Below, piece after piece: positions 10,769 to 19,931 of a stretch of DNA of 64,000 nt. The stretch lies in assembly GCA_963792025.1 (NCBI GenBank), contig CAWBUS010000002.1, positions 186,001 to 250,000 of the forward strand, written 5' to 3'. The position numbers and the translations under genes were made by a program. Each line of letters opens with the position of its first letter. Positions within the stretch are counted from its first letter, which is position 1. The DNA comes from Ginsengibacter sp963792025 (lineage in GTDB: Bacteria; Bacteroidota; Bacteroidia; Chitinophagales; Chitinophagaceae). The notes under the pieces are model-generated. The model made no database searches and had not been told where the DNA came from. It saw nothing but the letters and a program-made list of their open reading frames with translations.

Positions 10769-10911
10769 GTTGTATAGAAGCCCGAGTCCGGAAAAACCCA
10801 CACTTACTTGAAGCCCTGGTTTCCCGTCATTTTAAGTTCGTATATGCGTCGGGGTAACGGATTGGTCTATAGTAATTTAAACCCTCTGTTGTGTAAACCC
10901 CACCGGAACAC

Positions 10912-10941
10912 CAAAATAAAAAAGCCGGCATCTCTGCCGGC
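10912..10941 (-). terminator. Rho-independent terminator of the FN3-like gene
   Basis: Read on the minus strand, the stem GCCGGC-loop-GCCGGC (10924-10941) is followed directly by CTTTTTTATTTT. It sits about 30 bp after the stop of the minus-strand FN3-like gene. Confidence 0.8.
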
Positions 10942-10968
10942 CTTTAAAAAGCAAGAGGGAATAATATT

Positions 10969-11643
10969 TTATTGAGTTATTACTTTTTGCGTAGCAGTAG
11001 CCGGCCCAACACCTGCACTGTTAATCAGCATACATACCTACATTAAATGCAGCGCTGCTTGGCAAATTATACATTTCAGTTTTTTTCTGGGTAGCAGCAT
11101 TAACATAAATGTTTTTTCCTTCTACAGTAAGTATCATGGTATTTTCGGTGAAGCTCACAGTAACTCCATCTGGCAATGCAAAATATATATACACAAAGCA
11201 TCGGTAAGGGGGTTTGTGTGCCTGCCAGTATAGCTCCTTTAAAGCCATTAATAGTAGCCTGGAAATCTGTAGGCTAAACCTGGTTTTTGGTTAGGCTGGG
11301 TTGATTTAGTAGGCATAAAACCTGCCTCATTAATCAATTGATCATTTCCTTGCGCCACCAGGCCAATATACATACCTGTTATACCAAAGGCGCTTGTCCA
11401 ATCGGTAACAGCATTCTTAAGAGCTGTTCTCGACTGGCGGCTTCCGGTAGTTTGAACAGCAACAACCGATTCGTTTAACAGGTCATTAATTTCCTGCAGG
11501 CTTGCAACAGGAATGGGAAGGTTAGGAAAAGAAGCGGCAACGGTTGGTTGTGATAAACAGGCAAGTACTCCTGAACCGAACTTTACTTTGTCAACGGCAT
11601 TGTCTTTTTTAAAGGCCATTGAAACGCGGGATACTAATTTCAT
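10969..11643 (-). pseudogene. Small FN3-like Bacteroidota protein, several frameshifts
   Basis: The start MKLVSRVSMAFKKDNAVDK at 11643 reads through about 131 residues to 11248. The remainder is recovered only by switching frames: FQATINGFKGAILAGTQTP, then LPDGVTVSFTENTMILTVEG and SSAAFNVGMY, then LINSAGVGPATATQKVITQ with a stop at 10969-10971. The total span, 675 bp, would encode about 224 residues. A homopolymer CCCCC lies at one of the switches. The C-terminal half looks like an immunoglobulin/fibronectin-type beta-sandwich, and the C-terminus resembles that of the gene at 34409-34864 in position and style. A tandem repeat array lies about 190 bp upstream and a strong terminator follows. 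The function is unknown. Confidence 0.6.
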
Positions 11644-11833
11644 AAAATGGATTTAATGTGTAAAAAAATTGGTTTAATAATTTGGTAAAACGGCTTACTT
11701 GTCACAATATTGTTTCCGGAAAGCACTTTTTTTACAAATAAATTACAAGTGCTAAACAATAAATACCATTTTTAAACCAATATCTGCCGGAAACGTCCAA
11801 ATCTATCGGGTTTGAAACATAATCGACCGGAAA

Positions 11834-12060
11834 AAAAAATTATCGATCGGTTTTGGAAAATTATCCATGGGAAATGGAAAATATCTGAGGGTTTTGGAGA
11901 ATTATCCATGGGAAATGGAAAATATCTGTGGGTTTTGGAGAATTATCCATGGGAAATGGAAAATATCTGAGGGTTTTGGAGAATTATCCATGGGAAATGA
12001 AAAATATCTGAGGGTTTTGGAAAATTATCCATGGGAAATGGAAATTATCTAATGGTTCTG
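11834..12060. repeat. Tandem array, 41-bp unit made of two related ~20-bp halves
   Basis: Five near-identical units occur with exact 41-bp spacing: TTATCCATGG begins at 11861, 11902, 11943, 11984 and 12025. Each unit holds two half-units, AATTATCCATGGGAAATGG and AAATATCTGAGGGTTTTGG. Degenerate half-units extend to about 11770 on the left and 12080 on the right. Because 41 is not a multiple of 3, the apparent plus-strand reading frame of about 60 residues through it cycles through three different peptides and is unlikely to be selected as protein. On the strand of the neighbouring FN3-like gene the half-unit begins GATAATTTTCC, as in the array at 34.1 kb. Confidence 0.9.
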
Positions 12061-12229
12061 GAAAAAATCCGGGGAGTGCATGAAACCGATGATTTTTTTA
12101 AAATAAAGATTGCCAACCTAAAGAACAAGATTGCCGTTACTAATGAGTAAGAACTATTATTTCTTTTTATATAACAAACGGGGGGAGTAAATCACTTTAT
12201 TTGCTCTCACCGTTAGTTAGTTTTGGTAC

Positions 12230-12256
12230 GGCCGCGGTTTCTACCGTGGCCTTTTT
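12230..12256 (+). terminator. Rho-independent terminator, plus strand
   Basis: GGCCGCGGT-TTCT-ACCGTGGCC forms a nine-pair stem with one G.T wobble and is followed by TTTTTG. No intact plus-strand gene ends upstream, so it may terminate a transcript through the repeat array or belong to a lost gene whose tail reads KIANLKNKIAVTNE just before 12150. The 12060-12466 stretch holds nothing else recognisable. Confidence 0.7.
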
Positions 12257-12466
12257 GTTTGAATAGGTGTAGCATAGATTGTGATAACACAATCTGACTG
12301 TTGAGAAAAATGGAAAAGTTGTATTTATGAAGCACCCGCAACAAAACATTTACTTCGCGAAAATGGCCTAAAGTGTTGATATTTAATAAAACAATATTAT
12401 TGGTTGGAAACTTATGGGATGTTCAGATATTCGTATATATTTGAGTTGCACGCCACCAAACAGACC

Positions 12467-13094
12467 ATGCATAAACTTCAAACTCTTCTTATATTTCTTC
12501 TCATTACGTTTACCTCATATTCGCAAGACAGAATATTTGTTTATAAAGCAAAAGCTGATAAAATAATTTCAGCCCATTTTGTCCAAGCACTAATTCCTAA
12601 AATCAAATGTACTGACGTGGCAATTAAAGGATTGACAATTCTTTGATTTACTTTTCAGGTTATGAACAAGCAAAAAATAAAAAAGAAAAATTCTCAACTG
12701 CAACTTTTTTTTATTCCTATTATTCTAAAGAACTTAACTATCTCATTAACTTTGAAATCACTGTTGACCACATAAGAATATTCAATCAGACTCAACTTTA
12801 TTTATTGAAATCCCAAATTGTATTGCAAAAAATTTGGACTGTAATTATATTTCAAAAGATAGTGCGATTAGAATTGCAATAAAAGACAGTATTCTATATC
12901 CTAATAACTTGGTTGCTAACTTGAATAAATACTATAACAGTAATAATTATTTTTGGTTTGTTACCGGAACCCCCAAAATAAAAAAAACATATAAGCGAAC
13001 ACCAGTAAAACGAAATTCCACTAAACACCAAAGAATTATTAATGCTATTACAGGAAAAATAGTTCCATACAATGAATATTTCAAGAATCAGTGA
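12467..13094 (+). pseudogene. Small secreted hypothetical protein, two frameshifts
   Basis: The frame starting at 12467 gives a signal peptide MHKLQTLLIFLLITFTSYSQ and then about 39 residues. The sequence continues in a second frame as DNSLIYFSGYEQAKNKKEKF and in a third as FIEIPNCIAKNLDCNYISKD, through to GKIVPYNEYFKNQ and the stop at 13092-13094. Restoring one base at about 12630 and one at about 12815 gives a continuous 209-residue secreted protein. The family was not recognised. The stop codon lies 15 bp from the 3' end of a group II intron fragment on the other strand. Low GC and the broken frame fit a decaying accessory gene, but sequencing error is possible. Confidence 0.6.
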
Positions 13095-13109
13095 AATTGG
13101 CGAGCGTGC

Positions 13110-13182
13110 AGTCGAGTAAGCAGGGGATTTCACCCCCTGCTCCTCACAGAACCGTACGTGAACCTCTTGATTCATACGGCTC
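13110..13182 (-). ncRNA. Group II intron domains V and VI
   Basis: Domain V is the 34-nt hairpin at 13149-13182 on the minus strand, with the GAGCCGTAT / ACGTACGGTTC arms conserved in bacterial group II introns. Domain VI follows as GAGGAGCAGGGG, a short loop, then the complementary CCCCTGCTTACTC, with an unpaired A seven to eight bases before the inferred 3' splice site near 13110. This is the branch-point adenosine position. Confidence 0.85.
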
Positions 13183-13760
13183 TTCAAGATGTGTTGGCAA
13201 TTAGTAAGCCGGGCATACACTCCAATGGGCAAACAGGCTGGGCTGCATCTTGTACAATGTATTGAGCCATCTTCGGCTCTTGCGCAAGTTCAACCGCTTG
13301 TTCCATTTGCACCATTTCTCAAGCCTTCTGTTTACAAAGCGCCACAGGTCGTTCAGGTATCTTTTGATAAAGTGACAGTAGTAGTTTTCCAACCACGCAC
13401 TAATGGATTTATAAGATTTGCTACCACGTATATACTCCCCGTTCGGGTATGTAATTTCAGGCTGCGTATCTTATCCATTATCGCTTTCTTCGATGCCTTT
13501 GATGGCGAGGGAAGTATCCTCAGTTTCCATTATCCTTCCACTTTTACCCATTGTGGTTTAAACTCGTAACCTCCCATTTCAAAGGTGTGTACTTTTCGTT
13601 CACTGCCTTTTGTTTGGCTACGATCTAAACAAATGATCCGGGCATTTCCGGCCAGTGTGGGTGTTTCTTTCTTTCCAAGCCCACATCATTCACCAGTGAG
13701 AGCCGGTGTTTGGTCTCTTCGACCAACGCCGCCACCAGCTTCATCTTTCCATCTTTGTTT
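13110..13760 (-). mobile_element. 5'-truncated group II intron with maturase remnant
   Basis: On the minus strand, broken frames encode the C-terminal half of a group II intron reverse transcriptase/maturase. Pieces in order are LVAALVEETKHRLS (end of palm), ARIICLDRS, then FEMGGYEFKPQWVKVE (the FLGY-F region), SPSKASKKAIMDKIRSLKLH, LINPLVRGWK, and YYCHFIKRYLNDLWRFVNRR (domain X), ending in PSLFAHW at about 13210. Frameshifts and an in-frame stop after KVEG inactivate it. Structured intron domains V and VI follow, to about 13110. The 5' ribozyme domains and the RT catalytic YADD region are absent; the truncation lies between about 13760 and the lipoprotein stop at 13793. It cannot splice or move by itself. 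Confidence 0.85.
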
Positions 13761-13792
13761 CATGAAAATTCAACCTTTATTTTTTGTTTTTT

Positions 13793-14284
13793 TCAGCGAT
13801 GTATATACACATGATAACCATTAAATGAAGTATCACGGGCAGGGTAGGAAATAGTTTGTCCGTCCTGCGCTAAAGATTGAATGCTGTTATAACAAACGCA
13901 GGCTACTTTGTCAAAATAACCTGTGGTGCATTTGCCTTGCTGCTGAGGGCTAACAATGTTTGAGATAGCGATAGTTTTGTTTGTTGAAGGTATCAGCACC
14001 CGCCAGTCGCTTCCAAATTGAATAATATTATTGGGAGTATTTCCGCCAAAGTTGACGGTATCATTGCTTTGGTCGATGCCGGATGTGTCGAGTTTGATGA
14101 CCATTGAATCCTGTAATTGTTGAAAATTAGTATTAGCTGCATATTTCTTTACGACCAGTGTATCCACATCAGCTTTTGTATAACCAATAAAAGTAAGTTT
14201 CAAAGTATCGTTGCTGCAGTTGTATTCACGATTGCAACTGCTGATTATAATAAGCAGGCAAACTAAAACGATAACCTTCCTCAT
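13793..14284 (-). CDS. Hypothetical lipoprotein
   Basis: This 163-residue product starts MRKVIVLVCLLIIISSCNREY, a lipoprotein signal with a lipobox ending at Cys17. The mature part has several Cys residues (CTTGYFDKVACVCYN) and no recognised domain; alternating hydrophobic residues suggest a beta-rich fold. It ends immediately beside the truncated group II intron. It is monocistronic, and the 277 bp upstream, before the next divergent gene, shows nothing recognisable. Confidence 0.75.
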   Translation of the reverse strand: MRKVIVLVCLLIIISSCNREYNCSNDTLKLTFIGYTKADVDTLVVKKYAANTNFQQLQDSMVIKLDTSGIDQSNDTVNFGGNTPNNIIQFGSDWRVLIPSTNKTIAISNIVSPQQQGKCTTGYFDKVACVCYNSIQSLAQDGQTISYPARDTSFNGYHVYIHR

Positions 14285-14561
14285 AAACCAAAAATTGTTT
14301 TAAGTATTATACAATCAGAGACAGAGGCAAATAGCAATAGCTGCTTCGCAAAAGTTAATGTAAATACAAAGACATCAGTCCGTACTGTTATTTTTTGGAC
14401 TGCCCAGTAACTCTTTTTCTTTTGCAAGCCTCACCAATCAGCTTACAAATGACCAGGTGTGCTGCCTGTAGCTAAGTTTAAATTAACGAAAGGTTCCAAC
14501 GAATAATAACTTGCAAACCGAAAAGCCTACTTTTACCAATACTTCAAACTAACTGCGCCTT

Positions 14562-15125
14562 ATGAAATTTTTGTTTACCGGTATCCTTTGTTTCATCTGC
14601 CTTTTTACGAAATCACAACCAGGTGAACGGCATGTTCCTTATAATGATTCGGATTATCTTGTTGCCGGGAACAACAAGCATACACGCAGATACGATAACG
14701 GACGAATACTTAAAATTTATTACAAAGACAGCATAAGCAATAGTATTTTAAAAGCTAAGGGGAGCTTGTATATTATTAATGACAATGAAGTAAGAATAAT
14801 ACCTTTTGGCAAAAAAGATATTGTTTCAATTAACGTTCATTCTATTATTAGTGTAGGCGTTTGGGCTCGCAATGCTAAAATAAGCACCGCCGTAAATGCA
14901 GGTTTGGGAATTGCGGCTACATGCCTGGCACTTTCTGCAAAAGGAAATCATTATGACAGTGCAGGTAATATTATTTTATTTATACCGCTCGGTATTGCTG
15001 TAATGGAATTGTATTATGTTGGCATATCTATCCCGGCTTTCATTTTAAAAGAATTGATAAGCAAACGTTCAGTAAAGCGAGGGTATCATTTTTATGTTGA
15101 AGAATTCAGTTTAAAAAACAAGTAA
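14562..15125 (+). CDS. Hypothetical membrane protein with signal peptide
   Basis: The 187 residues begin with a signal peptide (MKFLFTGILCFICLFTKSQ). A beta-rich segment follows, about residues 40-100, with the KAKGSLYIINDNEVRIIPFGKK pattern interrupted by charged turns. Two hydrophobic stretches at about 107-125 and 133-160 are likely membrane helices. The segment KGSLYIINDNEV followed by a Ser-rich turn resembles the small beta domain of Bacteroidota surface-sensing proteins, but no family can be assigned. It stands alone before the histidine kinase gene. Confidence 0.7.
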   Translation: MKFLFTGILCFICLFTKSQPGERHVPYNDSDYLVAGNNKHTRRYDNGRILKIYYKDSISNSILKAKGSLYIINDNEVRIIPFGKKDIVSINVHSIISVGVWARNAKISTAVNAGLGIAATCLALSAKGNHYDSAGNIILFIPLGIAVMELYYVGISIPAFILKELISKRSVKRGYHFYVEEFSLKNK

Positions 15126-15339
15126 AGGTGTGTGAGTGCACAAATACTTTTATCGTGTACAGGTGTAATTACGCTGTAACATTTAAATCTTTCTTATTTA
15201 GCCGTCCTTTTATAATTTGGCCTTTGTTCCACGAGATAAATAAATATTATCACGCCGTTGATGTATTAATAGCAGGAACTTGTTTTAAATATGATCATTG
15301 ATTTCCGGTATCATACATTTATATTAAATTTATAACCTG

Positions 15340-16747
15340 ATGCAACCTGAAACAATAGAGGCTTTAAAAAAAGTTATTGCCCTGGGCGACCTGCCTGATG
15401 AGCATCTTCAGTGGATACTGGAGCGTTCGGAATATCATGAATATGCAGACGGCGATATTATAGCAAAATATGGAGACCCTGCGGAAATAATGTGGTTTGC
15501 ATTAGAAGGGAAGGTTGTTTTTTACATGTACATTAACGGCCGCCAGGTTTATTATTTTACTTTTGAAAACGACAATCTTACTGCAGGAGTAGGAGGGCTG
15601 ATGCCCTACTCCAGAATGAAGACTTATCCCGGTTACTCTTATGCGTTAGGGCCAACAAAACTGCTTCGCCTTCATAAAAAGTATTTCGCAGAGTTGGAAC
15701 TTCTCAATCCCGGTTTTATTCAACGGCTCATTGGTATTATGACGGAAAGGGCCAAAGTATTTGCTACTACACAAATGCAGCAGGAAAAGGTAAATGCCCT
15801 TGGTAATCTTGCTGCCGGTATTGCACATGAAATGAATAACCCTGCCGCCGCTATCAGCGGAATATCGGAAGAACTTACCAGGAGGTTAAATAGCAACTAT
15901 GAGCTCACGAGAGAACTGCTGGATTGTAACACAACGGCTGAGCATATTCAAAAGGTTAAGGAGCTTATAGAACAAAAAGCAAACGAAGCATTAGAGAATA
16001 GCAAACTGACAGCGCTTCAACGCATGGAGAACGAAGAAAAGATTCAGGAGTGGCTCGGGGAAAATGGTGTTACCGAAACAGAAGCGGCGGAAACTTTTTC
16101 GGATTATGGATTATCAATTGAAGACCTTGAAAACGTCAGGATAGACATAGGCCCTTCCTCATTTACCAAAGTTGTTCCGTGGCTTGAAAATTTACTAAGC
16201 TCCCAGCGAATTATCAAAGACCTTGCTCATGCTTCTCAGCGTATCTCTCATCTGGTCGCTTCCATTAAAAGTCATGTGCACATGGACCAGGCCAACGATT
16301 TACAGCCAACCGACATTCACCGTGATATTGAAAATACGTTAACGCTTTTAGGATTTAAGCTTCGCGAAAAAAATATTGAAGTGATTAAAAAGTTTTGCAG
16401 CAACATGCCGGAAGTTGCTGCGTATGTGGGCGAACTAAACCAGGTATGGACGAATTTGATTGATAATGCCATCTTTGCTCTCGGCAAAAACGGAACGCTT
16501 ACAATCGAAACGGCCTGCGATGAAAAACAGGTAACCGTCTCCGTTATAGACAACGGGTCAGGGATTCCGCAGGAAATCATCTCACCGCATTTTTGATCCT
16601 TTCTTCACCACAAAAAAACAGGGAGAAGGAACCGGTATCGGCCTCGATCTCGTGAACAGGATTGTTAAAAAACATAACGGTGAAATTAAAGTTAAGTCCG
16701 AACCGGGAAGGACTGAATTTATGATTCATGTCCCTGCGAGGCAATAG
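15340..16747 (+). CDS. Sensor histidine kinase with N-terminal cNMP-binding domain (frameshift near 16586)
   Basis: Residues of about 15-130 form a Crp-like cyclic-nucleotide-binding domain. A helical dimerisation region follows with GNLAAGIAHEMNNPAAAI, where H163 is the predicted phosphoacceptor, then an HATPase domain with NLIDNAIFAL (N box) and DNGSGIP (G1). The first frame stops just after EIISPHF. One extra base at about 16585 (TCACCGCAT) moves the frame, and the following 50 codons supply the missing DPFFTTK and GEGTGIGLDLV (G2) and the C-terminus to 16747, giving 468 residues. There are no membrane helices, so it is probably cytoplasmic and responds to a bound nucleotide or similar ligand. 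No response regulator is adjacent. Confidence 0.88.
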
Positions 16748-16918
16748 CCATGAGCCTTTTACCTTTGTTCCCGGTAATTTCTTTGCTATTGAACTTTAAT
16801 TATAGCAAAGTGTTCATTATTGAACCTAAACGGGATTCTCCATCGAAAAGATCGAATTGTGCAACCGGGCGCAGCAATAGTCATAAGCATTATTTACTAT
16901 TAATAGAAAAATAAAAAG

Positions 16919-17773
16919 ATGAAAAGTAATTTTAGAGGAGTAGTTGTTTTATCGATGTTTATTTTTATGTCGGCTGGTTCCTTTGCACAAAAGAATAATG
17001 ATACAATGAAAAAAAATACCAAATCCACCAGAAATGATGAGAGCAACAAAAATAAAATTGATTCAACATTCGATCTCTACCTGTTAATAGGCCAATCTAA
17101 TATGGCGGGACGTGGACCGGTTACAAAAAAATATCTTGAAGAAGGAAACCCAAATGTGTTCATGTTGACCAAAGAAAATACCTGGGTTCCTGCTAAAAAC
17201 CCCTTGCATTATGACAAGCCCAAAATAGCAGGTGTGGGGCCGGGACTATCATTCGGTATCGCAATGGAAAAGTTTAAGACTCCACGAAAAATAGGCCTTA
17301 TTCCCTGTGCCGTCGGCGGAACTTCAATAGATTCATGGAAGCCCGGCGGATATGATAGTGCCACAAAAACCCATCCTTATGACGATATGTTATTGCACCT
17401 GCAAGCAGCGCTTCAATCCGGTGTACTAAAGGGTGTCTTATGGTTGCAGGGTGAGTCGGACAGTAAGCCGGAAAAGGCTGCGGCTTATTTATCAAAATTA
17501 GAGACGCTGATACAGCAAATCAGGACTGTTGCAGGTAATAATGAATTGCCTTTTGTGGCTGGCGAACTGGGACGTTACCGGGCAGAATTCCAAAATATAA
17601 ACAAAGTCTTAAAAGGGTTACCCGGCAGCGTTCCATACACAGCGGTGGCTTCTTCAAAGGGCTTGAAAGATAAAGGCGACCACACACATTTCAATTCTGA
17701 ATCGCAGGAAAAAATGGGTAGGCGTATAGCAAAAAAAATGAGGGAATTACAAAAAGAGACAGGGAGCAGATAG
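16919..17773 (+). CDS. Sialate O-acetylesterase-like carbohydrate esterase (SASA/CE6-type)
   Basis: The 284-residue product has a signal peptide (cleavage near GSFAQ) and a Lys/Asn-rich linker. An SGNH-type domain follows: block I LLIGQSNMAG with nucleophile S60, the GGTSIDSW oxyanion segment, VLWLQGESD (block III region) and GDHTHFNS with the D254/H257 pair. This is the pattern of the SASA/DUF303 family, which removes acetyl groups from sialic acids or xylan. The location is periplasmic or extracellular. It is monocistronic, so its sugar target cannot be deduced from context. Confidence 0.88.
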   Translation: MKSNFRGVVVLSMFIFMSAGSFAQKNNDTMKKNTKSTRNDESNKNKIDSTFDLYLLIGQSNMAGRGPVTKKYLEEGNPNVFMLTKENTWVPAKNPLHYDKPKIAGVGPGLSFGIAMEKFKTPRKIGLIPCAVGGTSIDSWKPGGYDSATKTHPYDDMLLHLQAALQSGVLKGVLWLQGESDSKPEKAAAYLSKLETLIQQIRTVAGNNELPFVAGELGRYRAEFQNINKVLKGLPGSVPYTAVASSKGLKDKGDHTHFNSESQEKMGRRIAKKMRELQKETGSR

Positions 17774-17979
17774 ACTCAATTGAACGTCGAAGAATTCCTT
17801 TTTCAATTAACAAGCTATAATATAATACGGGTATAACGGTAGTTAATATACGCAAATTGTTTGATCACTCTTAATTTATTCCGGGGCATTGCAGCGGCCG
17901 TTGAACTGCCTGGTAATTTCCTGCCATTTGTTGCACAGGTATAACCTCTTCTAAACTTTAGTTTCATCTTCACTGTTTC

Positions 17980-18010
17980 TTTAAAATGGTTTCTTATTAA
18001 GCTATATTTG
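17980..18010 (+). promoter_or_regulatory. Predicted Bacteroidota-type promoter
   Basis: A perfect -7 box TATATTTG (18003-18010) is preceded after 19 bases by TTTA (17980-17983), close to the -33 TTTG consensus. It lies 24 bp before the cyclase start codon, giving a very short leader. Confidence 0.5.
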
Positions 18011-18033
18011 ATAAAACAACCCAACGGTATTTA

Positions 18034-19931
18034 ATGAAGCAAACCCGACAACTCGCGGCCGTTATGTTTACTGATATTGTAGGCTACACGGCCTTAATGG
18101 GCGACGATGAGCAAAAGGCATTTACCTATCTTGCCAGGAACAGGGATCTGCAAAAGCCTGTTATTGAACAATTCAATGGCCGCTTGATAAAAGAATTGGG
18201 AGATGGCGTTATGGCCACTTTTAATACGGTGTCCGACGCCGTAGCTGCAGCTATAAAAATTCAAAATGATTGCAAATCACTCCACCTCTTTCAATTACGG
18301 ATAGGCATTCACCAGGGCGAAGTTGTTTTTGAGGGAGGCGATGTTTTTGGGGATACAGTTAACATTGCTTCACGCATCCAGGCTATTGCTGAGCCGGGCT
18401 GGTATCTATATTTCAGAAAATGTTCGCAATAATGTCTCCAACAAAAAAGGATTTCATACAAAATTTATAAAGGATCAGACCCTGAAGAATGTAAAAGAAC
18501 CGGTTCGTATTTACGAGATCGTTTCTGCGGAAGCTGCCGCCTCATCATCAGGGGAAATACGAGGAGACATCATCGCAAATTACAGATAAAAGTATTGCCG
18601 TTCTTCCCTTTGTGAATATGAGCAACGATCCCGAGCAGGAATATTTTTGCGACGGAATTTCAGAGGAAATCATTAATGCCCTTGCGCAGTTAAACAACCT
18701 GCGGGTTATATCCCGTACTTCTGCTTTCGCATTTAAAAACAAAAATGTGGATGCACGAGAAATAGGCAAGATACTTAACGTAAGCACGCTTCTTGAAGGT
18801 AGCGTGCGCAAATCAGGAAAGCATTTGAGAATAACTACCAAACTCGTGAGAGTTACTGACGGTTCTCATTTATGGTCAAACAGGTACGATCGTGAAATGG
18901 AAGATATCTTTTCAATACAGGAAGATATCGCAGGCAATGTGGCTACCGCTTTGCAGGGAGTTTTAACCGATAAAGAAAAAGACGCTATTCGCCGCCCCGA
19001 AACCAGCGTTGAAGCATACGAATATTATTTAAAGGGGCGACAGCTTCTTCACGATTTAGAACTGAAACAATCGATAATAATGTTTGGAAAGGCTGTGGCG
19101 TTAGATGCTAACTATGCCCTTGCTTATACCGGTCTTGCAGATGCACATTCGTGGCTATACGAATGGGAGGGAAGCAACAATGCTGATTGTATAGCAGCGG
19201 AAAGATTTAGCTGGACGGCGCTCTCGCTGGCACCGGATTTATCCGAAAGCCATTCATCACGCGGCTATGTATTGTCCCTTAGCAAAAAATATGATGAAGC
19301 CGAAAAAGAATTTAAAGAAGCAATAAGGCTCAACCCAAATTCATTTAGTACCTATTACCTTTATGGGCGGGCTTGTTTCGCGAACGGGCAGTTTTCAAAA
19401 TCGGTCGAGATGTTTCGTAAGGCATCCGAAGTGAATCGTGAAGACTATCAAAGTCTGCTGATGCTTAGCCAATCGTTGCGGGTGTTGGAAAATGATGAAG
19501 CGGATGTTGTTGCCAGGGAGGGCGTAGAAAGAGCCAGGAAACAACTCAAATTAAAACCCGATGATAGCAGGATACTTTCTTTGGTTTCAACTTCACTTTT
19601 CGAAATTGGGGAAAGAGATGAAGCCTACGAATGGATGAATAAGGCAATGCGGTTATATCCTGATGACGCAGGAGTATTAATAAACGGGGCATGCCTTTTT
19701 GCAAAAGATAATAAGAAAGAAGAAGCGCTTAACCTGCTTGAATTGGCTGTAGGCAAGGGTTTTGGAAAGAGAGATTGGATAATGAATGATCCCGACTATA
19801 ATTCGTTAAGGGATGAACCACGTTTTAAGGCCTTGCTTGAGAAAGATACAGTAAGACAATCAATAGATAAATACCCGGATGGTTTTTTTTCATTCATATT
19901 CCTGCGAAAAACAAATACTGAGTTATTATGA
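18034..19931 (+). CDS. Class III adenylate/guanylate cyclase - TolB-like - TPR protein (two frameshifts)
   Basis: Three pieces make one 631-residue protein if one extra base is removed at about 18403 and another at about 18562. The first is a class III cyclase domain with metal-binding D14 (FTDIVGY) and D57 (ELGDG), continuing as GIYISENV and LKNVKEPVRIYE. The second is a TolB/FlgO-like domain from SIAVLPFVNMS through EEIINALAQL to LLEGSVRKSG. The third is about 300 residues of TPR repeats (for example ALAYTGLADAHSW). The order cyclase-TolB-TPR is common in Bacteroidota and Proteobacteria. No membrane helix was seen. The stop overlaps the next gene's start (ATGA), so the two are translationally coupled. 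Confidence 0.85.

Noticed and set aside
11867..12052. Plus-strand frame of about 60 codons through the 41-bp array
   Set aside because: The 41-bp period shifts frame in every unit, so the peptide is not periodic in the way a selected repeat protein would be.
11834..12060. CRISPR array
   Set aside because: Units are contiguous without unique spacers and there are no cas genes. The same holds for 34098-34435.
13189..13569. Plus-strand 126-codon frame
   Set aside because: It lies antisense to the group II intron maturase remnant, which has clear family similarity on the minus strand.
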